A stretch of 64,000 nt of DNA from Elmis aenea (GCA_947652605.1 OX393577.1:19409466-19473465), one strand, 5' to 3'; counted from the first letter of the stretch, positions 35,568-48,307 are shown. The notes: generated from the sequence alone by a model not told the origin. Made by a program: numbers and translations.

Positions 35568-36566
35568 ATGTTTCTTAAATAATGCGACAAAATTCGGGAG
35601 GCGATTCCTTATCGAAAATTAAGTGGGATCTTTTTTATAAAAAATGTTTCTTAGACGTCTCCTTTCGGAGTTACACCCACCTAAAGGGGATCGGTAAAAT
35701 TAGGTATTTATTTTATTTCTCAAATTTGGATAAATGGAGGAGAATGATATTTGGTAGATGTCTTATACTTATTAAAAGGTTTCCCATAGTAATATTTTTA
35801 ATCATCTTCCACCTTCACAGGGAGCTGAAAAGTGCGACCCCTGTTGGTTTTTTAATCAGAACTTTTTGGTGAGTTGAAATTTTGCAATTTTTTTTGTTTT
35901 TGTTAGTTTGATTTATTTAAAACCTTTTTTTATTCCTTAGTTTTTCTCGTACATCCTACAGTTTTGAGTAAAAAATTAAATGAGTGAATGATCATATTGG
36001 GTAGAATTGACGGGCTTTTTAGCGTTGTCGTCGTGTAAACGTCAAAATGAATAATTACACCCGTCACTTCTACCCAATATGAACACAAACAAACCATGGT
36101 AACCACCAAAATGAATCGTTGTATATTGGAATAGTTGATGGTTCATGTTCAGTCATATAATTTTTTACTCAAAAACTGTAGGTTTAACGGGAAAAGTTAA
36201 AAAAAAAAAAAAACTTCTACCTAAATGAATCAAGTTTTCAAAAAAAAATAAAAATGCGAGATTTCAACCCACCAAGAAGTTCTGATAAAAAAAAACAACA
36301 GGGGTCGCACTTTTCAGCTCCCTGTGAAGGTGAGAGATGATTAAAAATATTACTAAGGGAAACCTTTTAATAAGTATAAAACATCTACCAAATATCATTC
36401 TCCTCCCTTTATCCAAATTTGAGAAATAAAATAAAAACCCAATTTTACCGATCTCCTTTAGGGGGTGTAGCCCTGAAAGGAGACCCTAAAGAAAAAAAAT
36501 TTATATGAAAGACCCCTCTTAATTTTCGATAAGGAATCACCTGTCGCATTATTTAAAAGAAACATG
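35568..36566. mobile_element. decayed copy of the 19860 foldback family
   Basis: Arms repeat the 19860 family words (GCGATTCCTTATCGAAAATT, GACGTCTCCTTTCGGAGTTA, ACCCCTGTTGG, TGACGGGC) and mirror each other up to the same central GACGGGC/CACCCGTC. Both termini have lost the CAGGGTG, ending instead around ATGTTTCTTAAATAATGCG. It lies inside the hAT at 35409. Confidence 0.8.
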
Positions 36567-37158
36567 TTACATAAAAATAATTTTTATTTGTAACTCTGAA
36601 ATTATTTTTGGGATCTGTTAATGGAAATTTAAAAAATAGTACAAAATTACGTTGAGATATTTTATTTTCATTTTAATTTCTAAAATATAAACAAAATATT
36701 ATATCATCTGAAAAAAAATAATTAATTTATATACAGGGTGATTGATTGAGACCGGGCATTAAAAATATATGAAGAATGAAAAAGGGTATGGATCTGAAAT
36801 TTTGGTTATGACCATAATGGCATCTGATCTGTTTAATGAAAATATTTTCAATATGGCGACACTTCCGGAAATACCGGAACTTGACGTCTACTTTCTTATT
36901 TCAAATACAATGGTCTATTTTTTATTGCGTATTTGGAATCAAAACGTTATATTAGAGGGACTTTTATTAGCATTTCCTATACCTAAGTGCAGCCATTTTT
37001 GAGATTTTTGGACTTTTTTGAAAATTTTTCGATTTTCATCGTGATGCTTAATATTATCTACCACCGCCATTTTTGAAGAAAAAACGCTTAAATTTAGACC
37101 ATGCCTAGAAGAAACCTTGGACTACATCCTAGATATTTTGCAATCGATGCATTACTTA

Positions 37159-38183
37159 CAGGGTGTCCAAAATTTAATTTTCTTTTAATACAACTTCAGA
37201 CCACCAAAACTCGTTTTTTTCAAATACAATGCCCAAACTTTATTTTCATTTTCTAATGCAAAATTACATTCTGCATCAATCTGTGTTAGCGTTTCCTATA
37301 CCTATCTGCAACAATTTTCGAGTTATTAAGAATTTTTGATAAAGTTAAGAGAAATTGCAACATTTTAAAATAGTAGGCCTTGGAAATGACAACAAATGCC
37401 AATACTTAATAACCGTCAACCACTTTTATCGCGTTTGTCTGAAGTATCCATGAAAATGGATTATCAAGAGTATTCAAACACGGATATTTTGAATTTATTT
37501 TACATTCTTGGACAAATTCAGAAGATTATTGAAAGTGTGAACGAATAGTTGTGTATTTTTAATGTAGCTTGTACAGCATAGTATGTTAAACCCGAGTCGC
37601 GCTACCAATCGAATTGATCGCTGAGGATGGTCATTAAAATATCTCAGGATGTTAACTTTGTTAGTTTCATCATTTGTCACACGCTTAGGTCGAATACAAG
37701 CAGATTTCACTCTTCTAAATTGAAAAAAAATTGATTCTATTCATTAAAATTTCTGTCTGGTCATTACAGTCAAATAAGGATAACTCTCACTGACCACGCG
37801 GCAAGTTCTTTCAATAATCTTGTTACATCCTTCATGAATATAAAATAAGTTCAAAATATTCGTGTTTGAATACTCTTGATTATACACTTTCATGGATGCT
37901 TCAGACAAACGCAATAAAAGTGGTTTACAGTTATTAATATTGGCATTTGCTGTCATTTCCAAGGCTTACTATTTAAAAATGTTGCAATTTCTCTTAACTT
38001 TATCAAAAATTCTTAATAACTCGAAAACTGTTGCAGATAGGTATAGGAAACGCTAATACAGGTTGATGCAGAATGTAATTTTGCATTAGAAAATGAAAAA
38101 AAAGTTTGGGCATTGTATTTGAAAAAAACGAGTTTTAGTGGTCTGAAGTTGTATTAAAAGAAAATTAAATTTTGGACACCCTG
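37159..38183. mobile_element. inner foldback element carrying transposase 5' remnants
   Basis: TA-CAGGGTGTCCAAAATTTAAT to ATTAAATTTTGGACACCCTG-TA, 1025 bp, arms inverted. Part of the arms is coding-derived: the minus-strand DUF4817-like segment (37744-37965) has a decayed mirror copy at 37384-37530. Excising the element with one TA restores a perfect 36 bp palindrome in its host, so it went into the exact centre. Confidence 0.85.
37560..37965 (-). pseudogene. Tc1-mariner transposase N-terminal remnant (DUF4817-like plus HTH)
   Basis: From 37962 the minus strand reads LLLRLSEASMKVYNQEYSNT, then NILNLFYIHEGCNKIIERTC and RVVSESYPYLTVMTRQKF. This resembles the DUF4817 module (YTN-E---ML-I--EC--N---A-R-Y-ERFP-R--PS---F) that heads many insect IS630-Tc1-mariner transposases. 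After a frameshift near 37740 it continues SACIRPKRVTNDETNKVNIL, RYFNDHPQRSIRLVARLGF, matching the linker and helix-turn-helix (RPK-VTND----NIL-YF--N---SIR--AR-LG). The frame then ends within 70 bp and no catalytic region remains. Together with 95-530 it ties CAGGGTG ends to this transposase family; DUF4817 is a motif-level judgement. Confidence 0.6.
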
Positions 38184-38775
38184 TAAGTAATGCATCGATT
38201 GCAAAAATTCCAGGATGTAGTCCAAGGTTTCTTCTAGGCATGGTCAAAATTTAAGCGTTTTTTCTTTAAAAATGGCCATGTTAGATAATATTAAGCATCA
38301 CGGTAAAAATCAAAAAATTTTCAAAAAAGTCCAAAAATCTAAAAAATGACTGCACTTAGGTATAGGGAATGCTAATAAAAATCCCTCTAAAATAAAGTTT
38401 TGAATACAAAAATGCACTAAAAAAATAGACCATTGTATTAAAAATAAAAAAGTAGACGTCAACTTCCGGTATTTGCGGAAGTGTCGCCATCTTGAAAATA
38501 TTTTCAATAAACAGATCAGATGCCATTATGGTCATAACCAAAATTTCAGATCCATACCCTTTTTCATTCTTCATATATTTTTAATGTTCGGTCTCAATCA
38601 ATCACCCTGTAGAATAACGATACAAAATAACTTTTAATGAAACCTTAATTGTTATTATAACGTTATATAACGTTATAAAAATATCGTTACGTTATTGCAT
38701 AAAAAATTATAGTTGAATCGTTATTATAACGTTATCGTGTATCGTTACGTTACGTTTTCCATCCCTGTATATAAC

Positions 38776-39218
38776 TAATGTAAAATCCAAAATTGTGAAA
38801 CAGTAATTGGAATTAATTATCCATAAAAAGATACATTTTTAGCTGAAAGTAACGAAGTTTACCTTATTTGCTGTTTTAATTAATATTGTGCACAATATAT
38901 ACATCTATGCTAAAATACATAATTAAATTTTTCTAAAAGTAATTAACTCTGATTCAAAAATTAGGGCAACCACTGAAATTTCGTTTGTCGTAAAAGATAA
39001 ACCATAGATATAAATCTCATTACTTATATCACAACCCTTTTCTGATATCTGCAAACGTGTAAAAACTAATAAAAAACAGTTGCGCAGAGATTGGTTTTAT
39101 AATTAGTGAGATTTTTCGGACAATAAAATTATTTTCACATCATTTTTGAAGAAGGATGTAAAATATGTGTTATTCGTTTCTGATGTATGAAAAACTGGCA
39201 CTGAAAAAATGATGTCAG
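38776..39218. other. no recognised features
   Basis: AT-rich; nothing recognised. Confidence 0.35.
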
Positions 39219-39582
39219 GTGTAGAATAGGTTTTTTTCCAGGGTTTCGGTCCATTTTAAGCTATTTTATATTTCCCGGGATATTTTTAAAATATTATTTT
39301 TGTTTATTTTGTGCTACGATCTTTGTACACTATCGTAACTTATCAGAATTTATTATAAATATCTTTACTAATATTAAATTATGGAAAAACTTTATTCTTA
39401 TTTCCAACAAATTTTTTTGTTTTTAATAACAAATTATGTACACCCGTAGTATAGCGTAAAGAAGCCCGGTCTCCATGACAAACTTAATATCTTCAAAATA
39501 CTTTTACAGCTCTATTTTTGTGTACCCTGGTAATGCGAAGCAAAATAGCTTAGAAATAAAATTTTATTGATAAAAACAACGC

Positions 39583-40110
39583 CTCTTTGCGGCTAGATGC
39601 TCTCAAGACAATTTCACACACATCGATAGAGACTACGAAAGCATTTTATGTGGTAGGACCAGTGGTGAGCTGTAGGGGGCTCGCGGGGTCTCGCGCGAGC
39701 CCTTTGTTAAATTATTCCTTAATTTGCGAGCCCCTTGTTCTTCTTGTTAACCATTTTCTCAAGAAAAAATATATCTTAAAATCAGTGTCATTACATACAT
39801 TTGTAAAGCGACGAAGTCATGCCTATCAAGCAATGACGATTAAATTTAGAATAACCCATCGCACAATAGAATTTTTTGAATTATGTACAATCACTCGATT
39901 ATTTACGTTTGAATTTAAAATGCCATTTTTTTCCAACATATAATTAACATTATTTTTTTTAAATTTAACTACCTATGAGCGAACCCTTTGTTAAAAATTT
40001 CATAGCTCACCACTGGTTAGGACTTTTGTTAATAAATAAAGAGTAAGACTATCTCATCTACGCATAGACCACCTTTGTTTTCTCAAATCATTTTTCAAAA
40101 AATTCAAGTA
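39583..40110 (+). pseudogene. hAT dimerisation domain, split by a MITE
   Basis: LDALKTISHTSIETTKAFYV (to 39659) is the first half of the hATC motif. After the insertion 39660-40015 and its duplicated 8 bp, the DNA resumes with TTTTGTTAATAAATAAAGAG. That is the FVNK-R-RL segment, now with a stop and a frameshift, followed by an HLCFLKSFFKKFK-like tail to about 40110. Aligned with the uninterrupted copy at 26190, the break falls between AG and LF of the AGLF motif. Non-functional. Confidence 0.8.
39660..40015. mobile_element. 356 bp hAT MITE, CAGTGGTGAGC ends
   Basis: CAGTGGTGAGCTGTAGGGG (39660) and TCATAGCTCACCACTG (40015), flanked by GGTAGGAC (39652-39659) and GTTAGGAC (40016-40023), an 8 bp duplication with one change. 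Subterminal GGGCTCGCG / GCGAGCCC / GAGCGAACCC words. It interrupts a hATC domain. Confidence 0.85.
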
Positions 40111-40714
40111 AAAAATTATGGTATTATGTTTATTAAAATGAAATTGCAATAAAAAGGTTATATTTTCCAAATGTATGTTTCTTTTACTAATATTATTTTA
40201 ATATATATAATTATCATGGAGCAAAATGTATTACCTACGTATTTGACTTGAAGTTGTTTTTAAATAATAAACCGCTCCCTTCCTTTTTTTGTGTTATTTA
40301 TTTAAAAATATTGACACCATTTATTAAATCCCAGGTCCAGGAAAATCCCGGGTTGGACCGATTTCTTCCCGGAATCGCGGGACTAGCAAAATGGTCAAAT
40401 ATGAGAAACCCTAGTGTAGAAGTTCGCCCTCCGAGATTAACTATTAATCCATTGTTAGCTGCAATACGAGGGCGTATTTTTATGTATTATACCGAGTTAT
40501 GCAAAAAAATGTAAAAGTAAAAATTTTCATTTTGTTAAATGACCGACATTTTAAACCTTAAGAAAAGGATTCATCAAAATATGTTAAGTGAGTTAAATGA
40601 GTGAAATTAAATAGTAGTACATTTTTTTATGAAAGATGGTAATGGGTCAAAGGTAATTTTCAAAGAATTTTATCGTTTTACAGGCTGATAAGAGCTTTTT
40701 TGACGATTTTTTAC

Positions 40715-41145
40715 CGGGGATGAGATATAAATGTATTACTGAAAACCTCCTACCAAACAAGAATCTATGCAGTGGGTTAATAAAGGTTCGCTTTCTTCAA
40801 AAAAAAAAAAAAAAAAGTCAACCCAGTTTTCGGCCGGAAATCTAACGGCAACTATTTTTTGGCCTTCATAGTGGCAGCAAAAGAGTCTGCTTTTGCACGA
40901 CAATTGCAGGAACAATTGCAGAATGTGGATTTACTGTGCTGCTTCATGCAACTTGCAGCACTGACTTAGCACTGTGACTTCTTTTTATTCAAAAATCAGT
41001 AAAAATTCATGAGGGTAGAAAATTCACTGCCAATTTTGGGCGAAACGATGCCTTTTTTGCGAAACTCCGAGATGAATTTTTTCTTGAAGGGATGCGGTTT
41101 CGAGAACGTTTAAGGGTTAAGGGTTGTTAAGAAGAGTAATAACTT
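40715..41145 (+). pseudogene. mariner transposase relic, copy B
   Basis: The plus strand in shifting frames shows TGDEI (the GDE around the first catalytic Asp), KQESMQWVNKGSLSSKK (family KQQSMQW-H-GSP-PKK), a GRK-NGNYF segment (GKVMATVFW), LLHDNC (family LHDNAPAH) and DLAPCDFF-like text. The tail aligns with copy A at 1128-1340. A poly(A) run at 40801-40818 and several indels interrupt it. No intact TIR located. Confidence 0.7.
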
Positions 41146-41858
41146 TTTTTGGATTTCCTGCGTGTTTTTTCCTTTTTAATTTACATAAAAATTACACGCT
41201 TGTACAAAAAATAAGACATAATTTTTGACCAACGAAATACGTGAACAACAATATTTTACTTAATTCCAAATTTTTGTCAATTATGCACGCTAAATAGAGT
41301 GTGCGTAAGCATTTTTAAAGAAAGTAAATCCATAAATAACTTTTCTCAATGATTACCATTTTAGTTAGTCTTTAATAAATATATCTAACAATAAGTTACT
41401 GCGGTACAATATAATTTATGCAATTAATTAAGATATGAGGAGTATAATTTGCGGTGGTTATTTATAATTCGCTTATTATTTTAATTAAGGTTACCTGTTG
41501 CGAAAATATTGTGTCTGAACTAATCGCACAATACGGTATTATTGTATTAAAATTGCCAAGTACATCTTACAATAATAAAGAATTAAGCTCTTACACCACA
41601 GCAATTGAGATTAAGTAGAAAAAGGTAATTGCATATTTCAAAAAAAATCGTAAAATTGTTTTCGAAGCACATATTAAATAGGCTGAAGGTAATAACGAAA
41701 TTAGGAATTTAAATTATGGGTATTTAAGGCGAAACTGGTATTAATTTATGTACTCTTTAATTTATAAAAAACATATTTAATCGATCCTTCTCTGTCTTTA
41801 GTGATATACGAACTGAAAAGAATGTCAAGAATTTAAATAATGTATATAGTACACGTTA
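41146..41858. other. no recognised features
   Basis: AT-rich; nothing recognised. Confidence 0.35.
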
Positions 41859-41860
41859 TA

Positions 41861-43155
<1,295 letters not shown>

Positions 43156-43157
43156 TA

Positions 43158-44299
43158 TTTACACTGCACATGTTGACACTTACCTGGGATCTACCAGGTG
43201 TAGGAAGGACTGGAATGCTTTTAAAGTAATGAGAACTAATAAAAATTATAGAGGTGGCAGAGTTTTTCCTAAATATTAGTTCACACAATAATATAATAAA
43301 CCGAAATAAAAATATAGTTGAAAATATAATGCACTTAAAAGTGATAGTATCTTAAAGTAATAAACCAGATTTATAGAATTAACATTCAAGTGTCGATTTT
43401 TATGTGTTCAGAGATTGCAGAAACAATCTTAAAATAGAGGCTACTATGTTTATTTTGGAACTTTAATTAAAGGCAGCAGTTCCTAGTCTTACCCAGGACG
43501 CTTAAAGAACAAGGGCAGGCTTTGTAACCAGTTGCTTGTTGTATTTCTGTCATGTATCAACCAATAGCGAAAACCCATACTCATAATGATTTTTCTTTAA
43601 TGTAGTCTATGCATACTGTAACCAGCAGCAACAATAAACGTAAATTGAAGCGATTGTGTTACACTACATACAGCACTTTACAGTAACTCGATTCTATATT
43701 TTCGATCAGATAGCTTTACTGCGCACATCGTAAACAATATTAAAATATCTCTCGCAATATTCTACCGTTCATTTATTCCAAATATAAACACATAGTAAAT
43801 AACGTGTATGTGCAACCTACTTATTTCTCTTTTACGCATGAACATTACCGGGGAACAAGCCGTTCAGAAAGTATTTGCAAACCTAATACCATCAGATAAC
43901 TACTGAGTAAATGACAATAAACGGGATCTTCCTTGTTACGTCTGTTTTCCATATAGGTTGAAAGTAATAGCAACGATGTTGATATGGTAGCAAAAAACGT
44001 GTGCAATATATGTTCCTATAAGGTAAAGGATGTTTTAAATTTTATCTAAGTTAGCTAAGCACGATCCCAGCACAATAAATTTTTTGCAAGGATCTTAATT
44101 TTTGAAACAGCTGTTTTAAATCTATTTGCTCAACGTCTTTGCACAACGGTCTATGAAGTTTTATGCCAATTGCTTTAGTTAACAAGTCTTTGGTTTTTCC
44201 TTAGGCGAAGTACAAAGACTAAATAGTCTTTCCATTTTTTCAAAAATGTGTAGAGAATTGTTAGCAAATAATAATAATTGTTTAGAATAAATTCCGCCG
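43158..44299. other. no recognised features
   Basis: No repeat ends or protein motifs recognised. Confidence 0.4.
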
Positions 44300-44504
44300 T
44301 TTCTTGCTTCCTACTTTATTCTTAATTAAAAACAGTTTTTCTGCTTTAAATAACAAATTATTTACACCCATAGTATGCGTAAAGAAGCTCCATGACAACG
44401 TTTATATTATTAAAATAAGTTTGCCCTTTATATTTTTTTGTACCCTGGTAATGCGAATGAAAATATGTGTAGCTTATAAATTAAATTTTGTTGGTAAAAA
44501 CAAT

Positions 44505-45000
44505 GTCTCTTTTCTGTTAAATGCTCTCAAAATAATTCCACCCATATCATTAAAAACTGGAAAAACATTTTATGCGGCAAGACCACAGCTTATTACAGCT
44601 ACGGCACTCTCTTTGCAAGAACGGTTTGCGCCGATCCACACGCGCCACTTCTTAGCCCCGCCTTTGAGTTTAAAACAACACAGAGGTGGTATTGAAATAA
44701 TTCTACAGTTACATTAATTTGTTACGTGGACATCAGTTTTTAATACTGCTCTGTTATCGCTCACTTGGGATAATATACAAATATTTTGAGTCCGGCCCCG
44801 ACTTTTACACTAAGTGCGAGAGAAATAACGCTAGTGGATCGAAAACGACCAGATCAAAAATGCCGCCTGAGAGTGCCCGAGCTGTAATAAGCTGTGGCAA
44901 GACTTTCTGTTGATAAATTAAGAATAAAACCAACTCACCGAAGCATAGATCAACTTTGTTTACTTAAATCGGATTACAAAAATCCATTGTAAAAATTATG
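44505..45000 (+). pseudogene. hAT dimerisation domain, split by a different MITE
   Basis: LLNALKIIPPISLKTGKTFYA leads to the insertion point after 44583. After the MITE (44584-44895) and its duplication, DNA continues TTTCTGTTGATAAATTAAGA (family LFVNKLR), then a degenerate SIDQLCLLKSDYKN-like tail near 44990. Aligned with 26190 and 39583, the insertion is at the same nucleotide as in the 39583 copy. Confidence 0.75.
44584..44895. mobile_element. 312 bp hAT-type MITE, CACAGCTTATTACAGC ends
   Basis: CACAGCTTATTACAGCT and the inverted AGCTGTAATAAGCTGT close the element; inner ACTCTC/GAGAGT continues the match to about 27 bp. Flanks are the exact 8 bp GGCAAGAC (44576-44583, 44896-44903). One terminal G is ambiguous between element and duplication. 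The sequence is unrelated to the 39660 MITE, although it occupies the homologous site. Confidence 0.82.
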
Positions 45001-45239
45001 TTATTGTGTTCATACAAATGATATTGCAATAGTAAGGTAATATTTCTGAAATGTATGTCTCTCTCACCAATATTATTTTATTATTTACTAATGATAACCA
45101 TGGAGCCAAATGTATTACTTATATGACTTGGAGTTGTTTTTAAGTAAAAAAAAAACGCTCCTTTCGTTTGTGGGTTATTTATTTCAAAATATTGACTTAA
45201 TGCCGGGACAAGCAATAATATTAAATATGAGAAACCCTA

Positions 45240-46039
45240 GTTATTAGACACGAACCATTTGCAGAATAAAATTATTGTATAGGTATAAAAAAAAATATTA
45301 CGCAACTATGAACATACATAAGTTGGTTGCTTACAGTATAATTTGAATCAATTATATCATATTATCGAATTCAATTTTACCAAGTTTTTAAACAATCTCC
45401 TCATGATTTCATACCTGCAATTAAATAAAACTTCTCACGAATTGCAGTCGACAATCTCCCTCGAACAATTAGCAAATGTACCGTGGTGTGTAAAGAAATG
45501 GTAATCACTTTGATAGTTTAGGTCACAATAGTTCAACTCAGTCACTATAATTTTATCAAAATTATAAGTTGTGTATTTATTTAACACAATTGTGTAACCG
45601 AAGATTTGTTTAAAAGTGAAAATATAATACATATACAGGCTATACACCTAATACGTTGCCTCATTAAATTATAGGTTGTGATAATTTTACGTAAAATGTC
45701 ATATCAGGCGTTAGTTGTATGAATGATTTTTAAAGTTTTTTCAATTATATGTTATGTAAAACAATTAACGCAAATCTTAAGTGGATATTCGTGATGTTAG
45801 TAAAATAATTTAATAGTTTTTTTTTTTTGACAATGTGCTAATACCTGTTTCTTAAGCTGTGATTATAACTTTTATTTTATAATTTTTGTATTAAGGATTT
45901 TGTGAACATTTTGGATTATGTTTTCTATTTGGGTCCATACCTTTAAGTTTTTATATTTTAGACCTCAGCAGTGACTAACACGTCTAAACTAAATAGCAAT
46001 TATTAGTATTAGGGGATAAAAAAATTGCTAGTTTCAGTT
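45240..46039. other. no recognised features
   Basis: AT-rich; nothing recognised. Confidence 0.35.
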
Positions 46040-46190
46040 TTTCGTTGGTATCTCGGGAGCAATGAATTATTTTTTTAAAAATTTAAGCACCACTTTCTAG
46101 AATAGGCAGATTTTGTCAATTTAACCGACTTTCTATCTCTTACCTTTTACAATATCGCAAAAGTGCCCCATCTACTTTATGTATTGCCAT
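46040..46190. mobile_element. CAGGGTG-class right-arm relic without terminus
   Basis: TTTTGTCAATTTAACCGACTTTCTATCTCTTACCTTTTACAATATCGC resembles the right arms at 1020-1090 and 22540-22590 (TTAACCG, CTCTTACCGTTT, GAGATC/ATATCG) and is followed by AAAGTGCCCCAT where those have the approach to CACCCTG. No terminus survives. Confidence 0.35.
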
Positions 46191-47392
46191 AGTTTTTAAA
46201 ATAATAATGTAATGCGCCTGTTTTCAAAAAAAAATTAAATATTTTTGATACCTACATCTTAACATTATAAGCCTCAAAGCAATATTTATTGGAAATAATA
46301 AAGTACATTTATTTACTTTAGCTCCTGCACTAAAACTCTAAGCGTCTAAGCCAATAAAATTTCAATATATCCTATATTTTCTCATAATTTTCGATTAAAT
46401 ACGAGAATTCTAATATCGTATAACACCATATCTGAAAATAATTTAGTCTTTTGCATCGTTAAATACGGTTTACACATGGTTTTTCTTGGAATAAAGCAAC
46501 TTACTAGGTGCAACTATTTTCTAATCGGCACTACCTTACGGTTTTTCAATAAATCGAAATAAATTCTTATGCTTTTGAAAAAAAATTTCAATGCTTAAAA
46601 CGATGTAGTGATTAAGGATTAGGGGCACCTACTTTTGTCTATTTAATTTATTTATTTTGTACAGCTATTACTATCATTGTATGATAGCTGTCTAAAAAAA
46701 TGTTCTGGTCAATTTTCTTGTTATATTTTATAATTCTAAGATGCACTAGAGTCCAGTTCTGTATATAGTACATAACCAATGGATTATTTAGTATTTCTTT
46801 TGTTATTATAGTGTAATTGTTTGTGGGGACATAAAAAGCAATTTATAAAAAAATGAGAACTTTCTGTTAAAAGAACTGAACTAAATTCTTAAGCATACGT
46901 GTATAAAAAATATTACTCCTAAAATTTATTTAATTTACCGACTTGTAAAAGTACAAATATTTAGCTATTGCACATATATTTAAAAACTATAATTTTATAC
47001 AAAAAGTTTAAGAGAAAGGTCCCTACTAAATTTATATAATTTTGAAAAACTTTAAAAGCTGTTTAAATTCAACACTTTGCTTAAAATGCTGGGATAACTT
47101 TTAAAAGAGATGAATAGGTGATAAAACTAAAACGAAGGTTGTTCAACATTTCTCCTACGTACAGCCAAGAAAATACCTCGCATGTTTTAACTTGGCGTTG
47201 TTGATCAATAATTCAAAAACCAGAAGCTATAGACATCATCCAGTACCATTAATGCCAAATACATGCACTGTATATAGTCAAGCTCATGTAAATTAGTTGT
47301 GTTCATTAATCTGAAAATAGACAGAAGAATATAAAATGGCACATTACAAATACCGATATAAATTCCTGCTAATTACGTTCTATACAGGGTGT
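46191..47392. other. no recognised features
   Basis: AT-rich; nothing recognised. Confidence 0.35.
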
Positions 47393-47394
47393 CC

Positions 47395-47715
47395 TAGGTA
47401 ACATTTTCGAAACGGGAATATCGTTTATTATAAGAGATACAGGTTTGCTTAAATTACGCAAATTATTCTTAAGTATGAGAGGAGCTACAATCTATTTTCA
47501 AAAGTTCAACATTCCTCGTACATCAGAAGTTATAGCAAGATGTATGAAAATGTTGATTTTTTTGTCTCATAACTGTTTTCTTTTATTCTTAAGATAAGTT
47601 TTTTTTATACTTTCTTGAGGTTTTATGAAAAATATTTTCAGAATTTTAATCTGATTAACAACAGTTGTCGCTTTCCTAGTTACTATTTAGCGAGAAAATG
47701 TAGTGGAACACTCTG
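47395..47715. mobile_element. short CAGGGTG-class element, 321 bp
   Basis: TA-CAGGGTGTCCTAGGTAAC to GGAACACTCTG-TA. The body aligns in plus orientation with the left arm of the 56533 element (GAGATACAGGTTTGCTTAAATT, TTAAGTATGAGAGGA, GTATGAAAATGT). Inverted repeat is short. It equals one arm of the long elements in length. Confidence 0.7.
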
Positions 47716-47717
47716 TA

Positions 47718-48213
47718 TAAAAATTAAGACCCGACAATGAATTGCTTGTAATAAACTGCTGTAAATAAATTATGTTTTGCAATAAAAAAATATAATTTTT
47801 GCTATAAATACTTTACTAGGTTTGCTAAAAAATTATTCATGTTTAGTATAAAATTTTTGCAAAACATAAAAATACGAACCTCGGTGTGATTGAGGTATTG
47901 GTTTGTGTTCAACTTTGAAAACAGTGAAGTTACTTTATATCGATCTAATCTTCCACATAATCACAATAAGCTTTAAACCTTATCTAAACACAAATTAAGT
48001 GATGCCATTCAAAGTGAAATTAAAAGACTATTTAAAAACGATACCAGAATTAACACAAAAAAAATTGAACGAACATTTCATTGGGCGAATTGGAAAGGAA
48101 GATTTTTGTAAAACGTGGTTGTTCCTAAAGATGGTTTTAAGCTATTTATTGTCGCCTATGAGATTTGTTACGATAATAAAGAATTGAGATTTTTTATGTC
48201 GTCAAAATAGTAT
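47718..48213. other. no recognised features
   Basis: AT-rich; a 62-codon frame (47999-48187) has no recognised motif. Confidence 0.35.
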
Positions 48214-48215
48214 AT

Positions 48216-48307
48216 TACATAACAAGAGTTGTACGAAGCATATTACGCACGAACGGAAAAGTTATATTTTCACGAGTGCGTAATTGCTTTACAACTCGTG
48301 TTATGTA
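48216..48307. repeat. 92 bp imperfect hairpin, ACATAACA ends
   Basis: TACATAACAAGAGTTGTACG and inverted ACAACTCGTGTTATGTA, with inner TTACGCAC / GTGCGTAA, form a stem of about 35 bp. The end words resemble those of the hairpin heading each unit at 33073. Confidence 0.65.

Larger units (their letters stand above)
36734..38609. mobile_element. CAGGGTG-class foldback element with a nested foldback at its centre
   Basis: TA-CAGGGTGATTGATTGAGACC (36734) faces GGTCTCAATCAATCACCCTG equivalents ending at 38609, then TA. The outer arms are about 425 bp, and share TGCACTTAGGTATAGG-type and GACGTC-ACTTCCGG words. Their inner limits meet as TGCATTACTTA and TAAGTAATGCA, between which the element at 37159 is inserted. 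Confidence 0.85.
35409..38767. mobile_element. hAT element with ATAACGTTAT repeats, shell for two foldbacks
   Basis: TAGGGATGGAATAACG (35409) pairs with the right end CGTTTTCCATCCCTG (38767). The exact 8 bp duplication TATATAAC lies at 35401-35408 and 38768-38775. The ends are rich in ATAACGTTAT/AACGTTA (35420-35530, 38640-38755). Its own body amounts to only about 480 bp; the rest is a decayed 19860-family foldback (35568) and a 1.9 kb foldback (36734). Confidence 0.88.
39227..40413. mobile_element. hAT of the CCCGGGA family, second copy, itself invaded
   Basis: Left end TAGGTTTTTTTCCAGGG (39227), right end AAATATGAGAAACCCTA (40413), exact 8 bp duplication GTGTAGAA (39219-39226, 40414-40421). 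Subterminal CCCGGGAT words at 39277-39285 and CCCGGG at 40347-40352. It carries the hATC domain in plus orientation, split by the MITE at 39660. Orientation is opposite to the 25876 copy. Confidence 0.9.
44300..45239. mobile_element. hAT of the CCCGGGA family, third copy, 5'-truncated
   Basis: From about 44310 the sequence follows the 39227 copy (TTATTCTTA, ACAAATTATTTACACCC, TACCCTGGTAATGCGAA) and ends with TTAAATATGAGAAACCCTA at 45239. The left TIR is absent, so the copy is truncated near 44300. It contains the hATC domain split by the MITE at 44584. More diverged from the other two copies than they are from each other. Confidence 0.75.

Noticed and set aside
44304..44717. 137-codon plus-strand frame
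   Set aside because: It crosses from a hAT relic into an inserted MITE; only the LLNALK stretch is hATC-like, so it is a chance fusion.
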